DNA of 64,000 nt, taken from positions 1 to 64,000 of the IMG/VR virus record IMGVR_UViG_3300042557_001775; one strand, written 5' to 3'. The notes below the pieces were generated by a model, which did no database searches, was not told the DNA's origin, and saw only the letters and a program-made list of their open reading frames with translations. The stretch comes from a virus. Numbering within the stretch: the stretch's first letter is position 1; each line of letters starts with the position of its first letter. A program made the translations under genes and the position numbers. This document shows, piece by piece, positions 24,801-32,472 of this stretch.

Positions 24801-27477
24801 CGGACAAGGCTTCTCGCTGCGCTTGACCCGCTTTGCCGATGCCCAACTGGATCTTTGGCGTTGCGGCGAATACTCCGCGATCACTGTCTGCGAGCTTCTG
24901 CCGGACTTCGTTTAGCTCTTTTGTGTATTGCTCGCGCAGAGCTTTTCTTTCCGGAGTCTCATCTACTGCGGCCTGCTGCGGGTCCCGGGCGGCCCCTACG
25001 CCTGAAGCTTTGCTCGGCGCAGCGTCGCCCGAAACGTAATCTATTTTGTAGTTTCGGGGCTCGTCTCTTGTGCCGTCGGAAATGGAAACTGTGGTGGGGA
25101 GTCGAACGATTGAGTTCTTCAGCGCGGCGAGCTTTTGTTTTGCTTCGACGAGCGCGGTGGAAGCGGGGTCGAGTGTTTGCGAAAGTTCAGCAACCTCTTG
25201 CTCCGCTGCCGCGATTTCTGCGGCGTTGCCACTGGCTCCAGACGGCACGAAAGCATCTCCGTCTTGAGTTCCGGCGATCCCGAGCACCTCATTCAATTCT
25301 TCGGGAGTCTTCGCCGCGTTGATCGCCGCATTAAATTCGTCTTCTTGGGTGCGAAGATCTTCGAGAGGCCGGTTCGCTATGAGGTCGAACTGACTCGGCT
25401 TAAGCTCAAACCGATTGTTAGTGACGTCGTCTTGAAAAATGGCATTGCCGCTTTTGCGAAGGCCCACAAATCGAGCATTCCGAGTTCCTCCTCGGCCATC
25501 AGCGATGCTTACTTCGGCGCCCGAGTTCAAAGTTCCTACTCGATCGGTGAGGACGCTGCCTTCCAACGCTTTGCGATTTTCGGCTTCTTGAGCTTCGCGT
25601 GCGCCCCGGGAGTTCGCCAGCTCACTGACGAACGTGGCCGCCCCCATGGCTTGGCGAGCGGCGGTCGTCGGCGCACGACTCAACCGCTCACGAAGCGCGG
25701 CAACTGCCGTCGCTTTTTGTTCAGCTTCTTTGGCGCTTAAGGTTTGATCGGTAAGCTCCTTTTCAAGGCGGGCGATCTCGGCTTCTGCCTCCTGCTTCTT
25801 GAGCGTCGCGTCGGCCTCGGAAAAATCAAACTGCCCCGAACCAAGAAGCACGAAGCCTGAAGCCCCTGGCATGTATGCGGGATCGGCCTCATGCGTTTCC
25901 TTGATGGGTTTTTGCCGAGGGGCGAGTTCCGGCTCGGCTTCTCCTTCGACCCCCGCTTCGCGCTGCGATTTGAAATACTCCAGCTCCTTGGCTAGGGCGG
26001 CACCTTCTATGGTTCCCAGATCCAAGGGCGCTACGCGGACGCCGCCGAGATCAACCGCTGCGCCGACACGCCCGTCATACTCCGTCTCTGGATCGATGGC
26101 CGCCCATCCGGCGCTCTCGTTGAAGCGGAACTTGAGGCCGTCCCTTTCGATCGGCTCCGACCACGCTCCCAGAATGTCCTGCGGGGTTTCGGGGGCGGCA
26201 GGAGTTTCTTGGTCTTGGTCGTCCCCACCGATTCCGTCTATCGCTTGCTTGGTGCGAGGTGCGAGGTTTTCCAACACGCCGCCACCGCCGCCAAGCATAC
26301 CGCCGATTGTGGCGCCAGCCGCTGCCGCGATCATACGCTCCCTCCCCGCCCCAGGAGCGTTGAGCCGCTCTTCGATAGTCTGGTTCGGGTCGGCCATGCC
26401 AACGGCGGCTTGTTCGAGGCCGGTCTGGAGATACTCGGTCGCGCCCTCCAGCGGCGCACCGATGGCCGCCCCTCTGGCCGCTCCAGCGGCAACGCGCCCG
26501 GGGAACTTCAAATTCAGCGGCTTGCTTTCGACGCCAAACATCTTGTTGACGCCCGGAATCTTCGAAGCCACGAATCCCTCAAACAAAGTATCCAGCGCGG
26601 CGCCGGGGACCGATGTGGCGAGAGCCGCCGTGACTGCTTCGCTGCCACCCTCCCCGGTCTCATCCCGGATCTGGCCGTAAGTCCCGCCGGAAATCTGTCC
26701 CAAATTGGCGAGGTACGCGCCGGTCATGGCGCCGTAGCGGGTTCCGCTGGAAACGGCCCCCTGAACTCCCCGCGCAGCATCATCGACAGTCCCCGCAAGT
26801 CCACGGGCGGTTCCTTCGGCGGCCTTGGCCCCCACCGATCGGGTCAGGAGGCCCCGGGTAATCTCTTCGGCGACTTTGCGCTCGGCTTCGTCGGCCACTT
26901 CTCCGGCGGCCCGACGCTTGGCGATCTGGTTGATGACCATCCGCTTGGCGAGCGATTTACCGACCGCGCCGCCGACGCCGCCTCCCAGAATCGAGGTCAA
27001 AAGCTGGGGGAGCTGTTCGCCGAGGAGGCCGACGGCATAGCGGCCGGCATCGCCCAAGTCTTCGATATCTTCAAAAGGATCCTGCACCGAAGCGGCCTGC
27101 GTGGCCGCCTCTTCCATGGCCCGACGATAATTGTCGTAGCCCCAATCGGCGGCCCGCTCGATACCAAGTCCGTCGGCGGCCAGCCCCAAGAAGCCGTAAG
27201 CCAGTCCTTCGAGCTGGTCCCCGCCCCGGCTCAATCCGACAGAGAACTCTTCTCCCAGAGTACGGGGGACGGCTTCGAATCTGGTTCCGACGTTTAACCC
27301 TCGGGAGCTGTCGGCCAACGAAGGCAAAAGACTCTTGGCCGACTCCTGCTCCTGCTCGGGCGCAGATTCTTGGGGTATCGCCAGCTCGGCAGGTTCATCT
27401 AAAGACACCCGCCGCTGGTTTAACCCTTGAACCTTTTCTTCGTCTTCTTGCTCCAGAAGATAGTCGTACCAAGCCAT
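15841..27477 (-). CDS. Giant internal virion / polyvalent protein (3878 aa) with a metallopeptidase motif
   Basis: An uninterrupted 11.6-kb frame. Order: an N-terminus with Gly/Ala-rich amphipathic segments (about 155-180 and 330-400), a long Glu/Lys/Ala-rich coiled-coil region (about 540-1650), a peptidase-like region with H2345-E-L-S-H2349 (LLHELSHVVVNSK), a proline/lysine linker (about 2700-2760), and a C-terminal ~1000 residues resembling large polyvalent proteins of podovirus ejection apparatus, with hydrophobic helices near 3540-3580. Such proteins are packaged and ejected with DNA. I see no RNA polymerase or lysozyme motif. The leader CATAACCTAACAACC precedes the start. Confidence 0.85.
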   Translation of the reverse strand: MAWYDYLLEQEDEEKVQGLNQRRVSLDEPAELAIPQESAPEQEQESAKSLLPSLADSSRGLNVGTRFEAVPRTLGEEFSVGLSRGGDQLEGLAYGFLGLAADGLGIERAADWGYDNYRRAMEEAATQAASVQDPFEDIEDLGDAGRYAVGLLGEQLPQLLTSILGGGVGGAVGKSLAKRMVINQIAKRRAAGEVADEAERKVAEEITRGLLTRSVGAKAAEGTARGLAGTVDDAARGVQGAVSSGTRYGAMTGAYLANLGQISGGTYGQIRDETGEGGSEAVTAALATSVPGAALDTLFEGFVASKIPGVNKMFGVESKPLNLKFPGRVAAGAARGAAIGAPLEGATEYLQTGLEQAAVGMADPNQTIEERLNAPGAGRERMIAAAAGATIGGMLGGGGGVLENLAPRTKQAIDGIGGDDQDQETPAAPETPQDILGAWSEPIERDGLKFRFNESAGWAAIDPETEYDGRVGAAVDLGGVRVAPLDLGTIEGAALAKELEYFKSQREAGVEGEAEPELAPRQKPIKETHEADPAYMPGASGFVLLGSGQFDFSEADATLKKQEAEAEIARLEKELTDQTLSAKEAEQKATAVAALRERLSRAPTTAARQAMGAATFVSELANSRGAREAQEAENRKALEGSVLTDRVGTLNSGAEVSIADGRGGTRNARFVGLRKSGNAIFQDDVTNNRFELKPSQFDLIANRPLEDLRTQEDEFNAAINAAKTPEELNEVLGIAGTQDGDAFVPSGASGNAAEIAAAEQEVAELSQTLDPASTALVEAKQKLAALKNSIVRLPTTVSISDGTRDEPRNYKIDYVSGDAAPSKASGVGAARDPQQAAVDETPERKALREQYTKELNEVRQKLADSDRGVFAATPKIQLGIGKAGQAQREALSARALELTSLLAEMRTPFGPQPAPASDLSSEPAGPAWNNGRPIVARLTPVIQTPKGNAPVRPTKPQRQSLTNEERTAIYERLFEEEQAKVFAGGFFTNEAGELEAVPETKERRDQKLRDAATIARQRTDEVVRAREDEANSAQLGAYNEALTQFNLATNNRNVAKRRAITDIARHLNAGDVVPATPELVSLLQGDPDVKIERRLFRGRIAPTVVSVTWRGVDGKSSPVEVSQGSYDAPVKTGAGVRDETGRFVPEGTPVLAQNPLSFTLTNVSPPKNKAGRDQQRTTGEQDREALARLDAEEDAEIQQTQTALTGAIQNRDKARKTFDALLRGNNAALAERDRLDAEIRDAEMALAEIGSAARAPEKAGNTRGLTSQLNALRKAQDKDRQTLADAKAQLEQIEAALQNATPNREAELRQEQAAVSSRAAEARKNVQSRALQLSALETRIDGESTLETLNERLTALAARRQELNAPEGKGGKLFGELSSNAITNAEKEIRELREAVKKQPTGRFAASQLVREGLGGLNYEAQLREAETRLASLKAERKSRTDELTQIRSDAERIKRAIAGRTKRVNQSAGKLAEERATIEGRLNTLREQRLGLVEAPNEQNALRAAEKAVVDLSARLEMLPNAYDKKRLEANRESSAYRPLSFKKLSGVGSFTKIYQQDPARGFEAEKTRLSSSAVDLREAQQLNRRMAALPEAFSILYRQLLEGLEPFLGRTTGITVGGGSPLTNVESDDLRTLALKKAATSTMEQFVAAASGRTSTLPVATQVEIARRFAAALAAARAVKKPKPTEDLELKVRKAALDLGVRLNAPDFNDLAVLRDKIAARFRDNPDKTYAVKVFNETLDSLEKVISPKGKRRQVAKAGTEERLGKKDYDAIKKTVVSADSSPEVDRFVDDLIKVSRITSSKAPPFKVAQAAVNAATKSIRRMRKEAPSTVSLDERFVPETLIAPQKEELEVGNVANVTELTDDAPEEENTPGGSVGPELLRLVGEDKKLMSKLSTEDQKLFLGTFGLEWDPSQDRYWYKDPGKIARLEELVTATGRVDFSNLDPRLQEIIRYIQGDVSYNTLYGIPENNLIGKKAADWKPSATAERLLQQKENREILEWAKRGGNAGRISGRGLSAAGDGAVAGGAPRVSQSLGGPDPDPAGERGLRSPSGPDADRSGSVSSGAAQPIRGSRPRTRLLNRTVRTVAPRAARAYVASWSGLTSKDLEGYTDEQINRIVTAIETEGRATESTLAAGGNVIGQTSQPFADLLLTKSATELLAGMAATQAARRRGSNAAKLKIKRENIRKLIQSGAFKDIETFLKTVANDQSQSLKARSIAAAFVKLGPRLGWNDNVSLQIAGFGRNFNSQPLTEEEIDRRVKVKDGKITLTLGSKKKEITLDADPDKADAQIDAARSEVEDDIIKSNAVTWSGRAAESDGAYSIYLNTNAIHDNREGGAIDTLLHELSHVVVNSKLNGFVELNSAERAAIQRLEGFRRQSIIAAGRSRGLDVPAKPTDAEVKIISDQLQEIAASESNQALISLTSLEEFVVEVTHNPEVAKQLATLGFGKGTFKGDFVAALKDVWNSIVALITGVQVDSSSPLAEGFSDSWRLNFSSVEGDAAPELIRSRMIDEMEAAVAQAQYIEEQLEAQDLAGTSEDRNRLAAEWPAVRETRRQQAQQAQAEARREIRLPSGRVLRYRQGFAPTSGVAGTNVLPRGTEVILLEQAAEAEAAEAGRSVDEIQQDISKKESDLRALEGILEGLDELHAFKTQRRRNTNKPEDPRVREAAQKLGRNTFTPMADIEAELNLLYSELAAAKARQPAEPAIEPKPEPPTPVEPKPEPDPEPPKEPPKKKKKAPAPDPDPEAAPEVSDTDITDADTTGESPRLKVVPEPKGTPAPKPTRKTDPEIDKAVQAMSRSEFVAWAQKTGRAEPVVIDGETKGDDFRPPSGGQMDSGVYWDLFNEKNQAAVEKRMQKRAPAPEVTIKRDPDSMTEQELNEIPNIRYSDSLGGKFERVFRDEVSKTPTGGTYVKGKFISAVDRLMDARGTDKFQSSRAGIKAEASRADANIRLLVRAVRDRNIDPRKITTALGNLDNPFTEAQMAEMMRVRLTDPEAAAELKDRYRRENRMKFRERQTAALKSLPRDVRVLVTQMRDHINVLQRRLKSEGLVSGDLEIAIDETLGIYLNRSYAIFDNPKWADRVRKNLKVMAGARGFLKKQLIEKAKERILNTATKTGTTISEAEAQRQATRSVAAADVETALEAALSVKDPTLEALSGRVMGQKNLSIFMSRGTIAPEIQALWGVYDNPETAYGKTILKMSTLIYNHRFLRELRELGLSEGWFSAQPEMRQDEDTGEFVVRGANFEEILRTADRAAAETAFRDAFADWEAPTGFVKISDETNARLSPLAGVWGNRDIVEALYKMYPQSDAENAARLFAKATGLSMAMATVGSAAAQTRNYLAGYLKLLSTGALMPGSFSGKAIGLAHQTAIQEAFKNYGSGPKAYEKARQEIEKLIRLRVFGESVTANMIDDLVQDYRELGGARVQAGDAVTRKITQPFRKLWDFAQGTYAMSDNIMRAIVFYTERENYRRAYPKMAEAELDEKAAEISREIYWTYSEAPQWVQELKRGPGLVVAPFITFTTEVVRTAINTLRLAASEIKSGNPELRSLGYRRIGGFGLAMTVPSVAAGGIAAMAGMTPEDEEDLREFLPDWQKNNQLLLFGRTGNTISYADISFFDGHEYFKKPFVAMMRAFGRAESMPEAIADGGVAMVGELMKPFVGEQIVFGAVTSVLRNVDAGGRRIYNPQDSGTNIAQAIGAHLAGAFVPGTAKTIYRGGLGVAGVVSDSGQQFSAAQEIGAIVTGTRIRQVDLDQALGFGASEFLRNKRDATSLFNRVLLSRGTQPPGAVAGSFDLTDQAQYRLTQEARRRYMAARRLGLPEPAAISRLRATGIGKDDLEDIASGIYRPFQPSKESLKNAAPERAREAEQAAGQAQERDL

Positions 27478-27500
27478 TGCTAAAAGTAGCGGTTGTTAGG

Positions 27501-28529
27501 TTATGATGCAACTGGCCGGGACTTCCAGTAATCCAGATAATCGTCAAACGTCGGCTCGGGCTTCGGGTCGGCGGTTACGAACTTGGGAATCGCGTTGATG
27601 GCTTGAATCCTGACTTCGCCGTTAGAGTCCATGAGTGCCCGGAGTCCGCGTTTTGCCTCCTTTGAGAACCCCTTAAAACGCTCTTCCTTGGGCTTGTTCC
27701 ACTCTTGGCTAAGGTAGTCTTGAAACTGGGACGGCGCTTCAAACCGTTGGCCGTATAGCACATAGGCGTCCCGTTGGATTTTACCTAACGCGTTCGCCAT
27801 CTCTCGGGGGCGCCCAATGTGTCCATAACCGGATGTTGCGTCGGGACTGTTGTCAGTAAAATGGTGGCCGACTTCGTGTTCCAATGTTTCTCTGACGTCA
27901 CTGCGGGGGTTGGCTGCCGCTGCTTCTAGGTCCGGCGGCTCCATGTTATTCTTGTCTAAATATTGCGCGACGCTCTTTCCGAGCGGCTCTTGCGAATAGT
28001 TTTTGCTTTTAGCCGCAACAAATTCAGGACTGTTTAACCTAATTCCAGTTTCGGGGTTGTAGTGCGCGGCCTTCTGCACTTTTTCTCCGGTCTCCACTTT
28101 TACAAATACGGGCGCGTCAATTTTGTCGTAGTCGATGGTATACGCGTCTCCGTAGTATCGGCCTTTAGGGACATCCATCGCCCCTTGATTTTGATCTTCT
28201 GCCCACGCACGCGGGTTCCGGAATCCGGCGGGCTGCCTTTTCATAAAGGGCAAAGCCGCTTCTGGATTCTCTTTGTCGAACGCTTTCGCCTTGGCAATTT
28301 CTGCGTCAAGGTTTTCGCCGTAGTACGGCGAAAGCACCTCGCGGCCAGTAACCATCGACGCGGCTCCGGCTTCGAGATTCGGCATCGGGCCGTATTTCTC
28401 AAGCAGCTCCGCGTCGGACAGGGTGGAGATCGGCTGCCCTTTGATCTCGCTCAAGTTCCGGACACCCGGCCCACTTCGCCCCGGGAGATACGGGTCAACG
28501 GCTTCCAGAATTTCGTCGTACCAAGCCAT
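27501..28529 (-). CDS. Metallopeptidase-motif late protein (342 aa)
   Basis: It encodes 342 residues with H218-E-V-G-H222 in TLEHEVGHHFTDNSPD, a zincin HExxH, followed by a helix (RPREMANALGKIQRDAYVLYG) that could supply the third ligand. Its first residues, MAWYDEILE, match the start of the giant protein (MAWYDYLLE), suggesting a shared N-terminal signal or a partial duplication. It lies 24 bp upstream of the giant gene in the virion block, so it is probably an ejected peptidase or a paralogue of the giant protein's peptidase. Confidence 0.7.
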   Translation of the reverse strand: MAWYDEILEAVDPYLPGRSGPGVRNLSEIKGQPISTLSDAELLEKYGPMPNLEAGAASMVTGREVLSPYYGENLDAEIAKAKAFDKENPEAALPFMKRQPAGFRNPRAWAEDQNQGAMDVPKGRYYGDAYTIDYDKIDAPVFVKVETGEKVQKAAHYNPETGIRLNSPEFVAAKSKNYSQEPLGKSVAQYLDKNNMEPPDLEAAAANPRSDVRETLEHEVGHHFTDNSPDATSGYGHIGRPREMANALGKIQRDAYVLYGQRFEAPSQFQDYLSQEWNKPKEERFKGFSKEAKRGLRALMDSNGEVRIQAINAIPKFVTADPKPEPTFDDYLDYWKSRPVAS

Positions 28530-28546
28530 GATGCAAGCACCAGAAA

Positions 28547-30478
28547 CTAAAGTTTACCGAGTTGGGCGCGAAGTTTCTTTAGCTCGGAATCGATGCGGCT
28601 CCATTGTTTTTTCGCCGACTCATAGTCTAGTCGTCCGTCGGCTCCCGGCAAAGGAACGATCGCCGCTTGATCTTTTGTAAGCTGGGCGATTTGGAACTCG
28701 ACGCTTGCTCGTTTGCCGGACTTTGCCTGCTGAGCCTTCGCGCTGCTCGCTCGTGCGCTCAAAGCTTTGTACCTCTGGTCAGCGGTTTCTCGGGTCGAGG
28801 CGTCAACCGCATCCATATTTTCTGCCGTAAACGGATTCGGTTTGGCGACGTTGGCGGGTTTGGCTGCGGGCGCTGTAGCTGCATTCGCGCTGCCCGTCAT
28901 CGCTCCGATAGATTCATCGGTAAGATCTTCGGGCGCGAAGATTGAAATCCCTTGCCGCCCCCTCGAAATCACGGGCCTACCAGAATCACGGGCCGCTTTC
29001 ATGGCGGCCGCCCGGAGAGCTGGCAACGTCGCTTCGTCAACTTTCCGCGCGCGTGCATCGTTATCGAAACGGTCGATATCCAAGACCGTGTCGTCGTTCG
29101 GCAGATTAAACGATTTATCGAGCTGGCTTCGCGTGCCATCGTCAGGTGCGGTCGCGCGCTTTTCGGACCAGATGCCGACATAATCGCGCGCCGTCATCGT
29201 CGGAGCCCCCGACACTTCGCGGTTTAACCGTGTGATCTCCCGGTTAAGAAACTCTTTTTCTACTGGGTCAGTCGTTGCGGCCGCAGCGGTCGTCAGCGCA
29301 TCTACCCGCTTCTTGCCCAAATCCAATAGTTTTTCCGGATCGGGTCCGCTCTGAGGTTTGCCAAGCAGAGCAGCAAAGGCTTCCTCTGTCTTTTCGGCGT
29401 TTCTTTTTTGCACCGCGCCTACAAGCTGAGCTGGGGTGTACGCGCCTTGGGAAGTCCGCGACAATTCGTCGTAAAGATTCAACGAGTCGTCGTCAAACTT
29501 CCGCAGGGCGTCGTATTCTTGCGGCCCCAAGCCGAAACGCGTAGCGGCTTCGTCTAGGATGCGCTTTTGCGTTGTGCGGTATTTTCCTTGAATTCTCGGC
29601 GCCTCTTTGCGGCTGGAGCTGTAGACTGCTGCGTTGATGTTTCGCTCCAGGTCCTTGTCCGCTTGGAGGAACCTCCGCAGATCAGATGGCCCTTGCGGCG
29701 TCTCGGTTTCGGCGTCCGGCTGGCTGGCAAATGACTTTGCGTCCCCGCCAGTATACGGCGTTTGGAAGTTTGTCAGGGGATTCTGGGACAATGTGCGGCT
29801 CGCTGAAGACATCACTTCGGCTTTCTCAAAGTCGCTAATCGGCTGAGAAACATCCTGCACGGACGCGTCAGAGCCAACGGGCGCAAGTTCGGTCAAATCA
29901 AGGTCGGCTCCGAAGTTGTCCAGAACGTTAGACCTGGGCGCCTCTGCAAAAGTTCGCAGTAATGGATTGCCGGCCGCCGCGCTTGTCGTTTCGGACAAAG
30001 ACACTGGACCTGGCCGATCCATCATGTCTTGCGGCGCCATGCGACGCGCATCGTCCGAAATCGGAGCTGCTTGTTTCGTCGCTTGTCCCGGAGTCGCTTT
30101 GGGGGCGATTGAGCCAGGACCAAAAAGATCGCGGAATTGATCTGGATAGAGTCCAGAAAAATCGTCGTCACCTTCGAGGCTGCCTTGAGCTAAAGACCGC
30201 CGATATTCGGCAGTCGCCAAGGATTCGCTGGCTGCCGCTTGGCTTGCTGTTATTTGGGCTCGCAGCTTTTCAAGCTCAAGCTGCGCCGCCGTGGCCGCGT
30301 ACGGCAGCGTCTCCCGCTTGATGGCGTTGTTGAGCGCCGACTCCTCTTGGCGTCGCTGCTCCTCTTGCTGCATGAGCTTAGTGCGACGGACATCGTTAAA
30401 CGCCGCGATGCCCACTCCGATGGGGTTCCAGTCCCATGGAGGTGCTGTGCTGATTGGTGCGAATGCTGCTCCTGCCAT
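28547..30478 (-). CDS. Internal virion protein-like (643 aa)
   Basis: It encodes 643 residues: an N-terminal Pro/Trp stretch (PISTAPPWDWNPIGVGIAAFNDVRR), then a Gln/Glu-rich helix (MQQEEQRRQEESALNNAIKR) and long Ala/Ser/Thr-rich low-complexity regions with scattered helices. The composition and position between the 499-residue and metallopeptidase genes fit an ejection or internal scaffold protein of a podovirus. No enzyme motif is visible. It starts 6 bp after the previous stop. Confidence 0.65.
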   Translation of the reverse strand: MAGAAFAPISTAPPWDWNPIGVGIAAFNDVRRTKLMQQEEQRRQEESALNNAIKRETLPYAATAAQLELEKLRAQITASQAAASESLATAEYRRSLAQGSLEGDDDFSGLYPDQFRDLFGPGSIAPKATPGQATKQAAPISDDARRMAPQDMMDRPGPVSLSETTSAAAGNPLLRTFAEAPRSNVLDNFGADLDLTELAPVGSDASVQDVSQPISDFEKAEVMSSASRTLSQNPLTNFQTPYTGGDAKSFASQPDAETETPQGPSDLRRFLQADKDLERNINAAVYSSSRKEAPRIQGKYRTTQKRILDEAATRFGLGPQEYDALRKFDDDSLNLYDELSRTSQGAYTPAQLVGAVQKRNAEKTEEAFAALLGKPQSGPDPEKLLDLGKKRVDALTTAAAATTDPVEKEFLNREITRLNREVSGAPTMTARDYVGIWSEKRATAPDDGTRSQLDKSFNLPNDDTVLDIDRFDNDARARKVDEATLPALRAAAMKAARDSGRPVISRGRQGISIFAPEDLTDESIGAMTGSANAATAPAAKPANVAKPNPFTAENMDAVDASTRETADQRYKALSARASSAKAQQAKSGKRASVEFQIAQLTKDQAAIVPLPGADGRLDYESAKKQWSRIDSELKKLRAQLGKL

Positions 30479-30483
30479 AATGC

Positions 30484-31983
30484 TTAAATATAACTGAATG
30501 ATTTATTTCCAACCCCATACTGACCGGCTGGAGTGTAATAATACTGACCGACACCCCACCGCGACATCTCAGAAGGGTCTTTTCCCCACGCTTTAGCCGC
30601 GCCGGTAGCCGATCCATAAAAACCTGAATTACGGTCTAAGCCTCCCGTCACCATCGAGCTTAACGAGCTTCCGACACCTAGGATATCGTTGAAGCTAAAG
30701 CGACTTTGGGGTGCCGAGAAGCTCCTGCTGTAGTCTCCGCCGCCTCCACTGCCGCCAAGCGATCCCCCAAGGCTCGCCCCTAATGAAGCACCTGCGGCAG
30801 TGCCTAACCCAGGGGCCACGAAAGTGCCTACTAAACCCCCTGCGACAGCTCCGCCGAGTGACGCGATAGAAGATAGCCCCGCTGCGTATTGCCGGTTCTT
30901 GTCCGCTTCTACTTGAAGTTGATTTTGCCAAGACGTGTTGTTGATGCTCTGTCTCCAGTCACCCCACGTTGTAGCAGCCGCGACAGACTGTCTTGACGCG
31001 GAGTCGTACGCAGAGGTCTGCATGGCGCCGCTTTTTAGTATCGCGTCTAGCCCGCCCAAGTATCGTGTCTTGCCCATGTCGCTTTGCGACACAAGAACAT
31101 CCCGTGCGACGCCTTGCCGGGCCCCTAAAATTGTATTCAAGCCAGTCTGTTGATTCCGAACGTATGCTTGTTGCGCTCCAAATATATTTTCGTTGTTTCG
31201 CTGGTTTATTGTTAGCGCGTCTTTACTGCTTATCCCCAGGTAGTCACTGGCCTGCGCTGCCGTGGTTTGCAATCCGGATACTTGGGTGTCGTAGATAAGT
31301 TTCGCCCAATTCTGGGCGCTTTGGTCTGCCTGCATCGCAAGATCCAGCGAAGTGAGGCCTAAGTTACGAGCGGCCAACGCCGATCCCGCTTGGCTTCCAG
31401 CCCCAAGTCCTCCCTGAAGAGCCCCGTACGCGCTTTGCCGTTGCACGGAAGCCATCACGTCGGCGGGCAAACGCCCTTGTAACATCTCAAGGTTGTTCCG
31501 GCTAATCTGCTCTTGCTGAGCTAACTGATACGGGTTTGCCCGGTCGATCATGCTTTGCCGAGTACGGAACGCAGACTCCGTCAACTTGTCGGCAAAACTA
31601 ATAAAATTGTCTGCATTCTTTAGGTTGAAATCGACTGCCTCTTGGCCTGAGCGCGTAACAAGGCCGTCTGAACGAGTTTTGTATTCGTCGATATAGCCTT
31701 TCTCTTCTGCGTAGAGTGCCGGCAGCGCGTCTCGAAAAGACGCGATGGCATCTTGCATCGATGTAGAATATTCGGTGTTGGCGGACTCGATAAGAGAGCG
31801 GTAGTCACCAGCTCTTTCTTGCTCTAGCGTAACAACCTCCTTGGCCGCAGCGATACTTTTATCGACGTACGCTTTGATCGCGGCCATCGATTTCCCGTAC
31901 GCATTGTCCGCAAGCTGAATTCCTTTTTGCTCCCGTTCCCGGTTCACCTTCCCCGGATCGCCTTTGCTGCCGCCCATGCTCAT
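30484..31983 (-). CDS. Internal virion protein with glycine-zipper C-terminus (499 aa)
   Basis: It encodes 499 residues. Helical/Gln-rich throughout, with coiled coils (AKEVVTLEQERAGDYRSLIE) and a C-terminal glycine-zipper membrane-like segment (GGAVAGGLVGTFVAPGLGTA). This pattern is typical of T7 gp14-like proteins that form the outer-membrane part of the ejection channel. I chose the ATG at 31983 because it overlaps the previous stop (ATGA); the frame extends further upstream. Role inferred from composition and gene order. Confidence 0.7.
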   Translation of the reverse strand: MSMGGSKGDPGKVNREREQKGIQLADNAYGKSMAAIKAYVDKSIAAAKEVVTLEQERAGDYRSLIESANTEYSTSMQDAIASFRDALPALYAEEKGYIDEYKTRSDGLVTRSGQEAVDFNLKNADNFISFADKLTESAFRTRQSMIDRANPYQLAQQEQISRNNLEMLQGRLPADVMASVQRQSAYGALQGGLGAGSQAGSALAARNLGLTSLDLAMQADQSAQNWAKLIYDTQVSGLQTTAAQASDYLGISSKDALTINQRNNENIFGAQQAYVRNQQTGLNTILGARQGVARDVLVSQSDMGKTRYLGGLDAILKSGAMQTSAYDSASRQSVAAATTWGDWRQSINNTSWQNQLQVEADKNRQYAAGLSSIASLGGAVAGGLVGTFVAPGLGTAAGASLGASLGGSLGGSGGGGDYSRSFSAPQSRFSFNDILGVGSSLSSMVTGGLDRNSGFYGSATGAAKAWGKDPSEMSRWGVGQYYYTPAGQYGVGNKSFSYI

Positions 31984-32453
31984 GCGGCCTCCTTCCCGAT
32001 CCACTCAATTGGATCGTCATTCGCGGTGAAGAATTTCCACATTTCAAGGCTCGACTCCCGGGCGGCTTCGGGGCCTCGAAGGATCATCACGATCATCGGA
32101 GCCATCAGGAGATGGACGTCCCGGAGCGTCAACGCATAGGCGCGCCCTCTTGACCCTTCGCGCTCCAGTTCCACCGAATCCCGCCAAGCGATGATGGCTT
32201 GGAAAATTAGCGGCATCAGCTTCGCTTTGTGCGCGTTGAAAAACTCGTTGGTCGGCAGCTCGACCAAAGCACCCCAGAAAGTCAGGTCGATTTCTTCGCG
32301 GGGCGGCAACTCGTCCCCGTCCACGAGGGCATCCCAGAGTTCGGAAATGCCGCCGAGCGTCGTGATAAAGTCGAGTGCGCTTCGGTCTCCGCCAAACCAT
32401 TCAAGCAGTTTGGCGTCTCGGGCGTCTCTCCATTCAGGTGAATCGTAGATCAT
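31980..32453 (-). CDS. Late protein (157 aa), unknown
   Basis: It encodes 157 residues, helical, with L-W-D-A-L-V-D-G-D-E-L-P-P-R-E-E and LPTNEFFNAHKAKLMPLIFQ. Proteins with this kind of sequence sit among podovirus virion genes; I know no function. The start follows AATAACCTGCTAACCC directly, with TATAAT just before, giving a possible promoter/leader. It overlaps the next gene by ATGA. Confidence 0.7.
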   Translation of the reverse strand: MIYDSPEWRDARDAKLLEWFGGDRSALDFITTLGGISELWDALVDGDELPPREEIDLTFWGALVELPTNEFFNAHKAKLMPLIFQAIIAWRDSVELEREGSRGRAYALTLRDVHLLMAPMIVMILRGPEAARESSLEMWKFFTANDDPIEWIGKEAA

Positions 32454-32472
32454 GGGTTAGCAGGTTATTATA

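Noticed and set aside
15841-27477. N4-type virion RNA polymerase
   Set aside because: Length is similar, but I see none of the T7/N4 polymerase motifs; the visible motif is a metallopeptidase HExxH.
15841-32004. Lytic transglycosylase (gp16-like) in the internal proteins
   Set aside because: No ES-x-Gly-x-Met-Gln type motif seen in the 3878-, 643- or 499-residue proteins.
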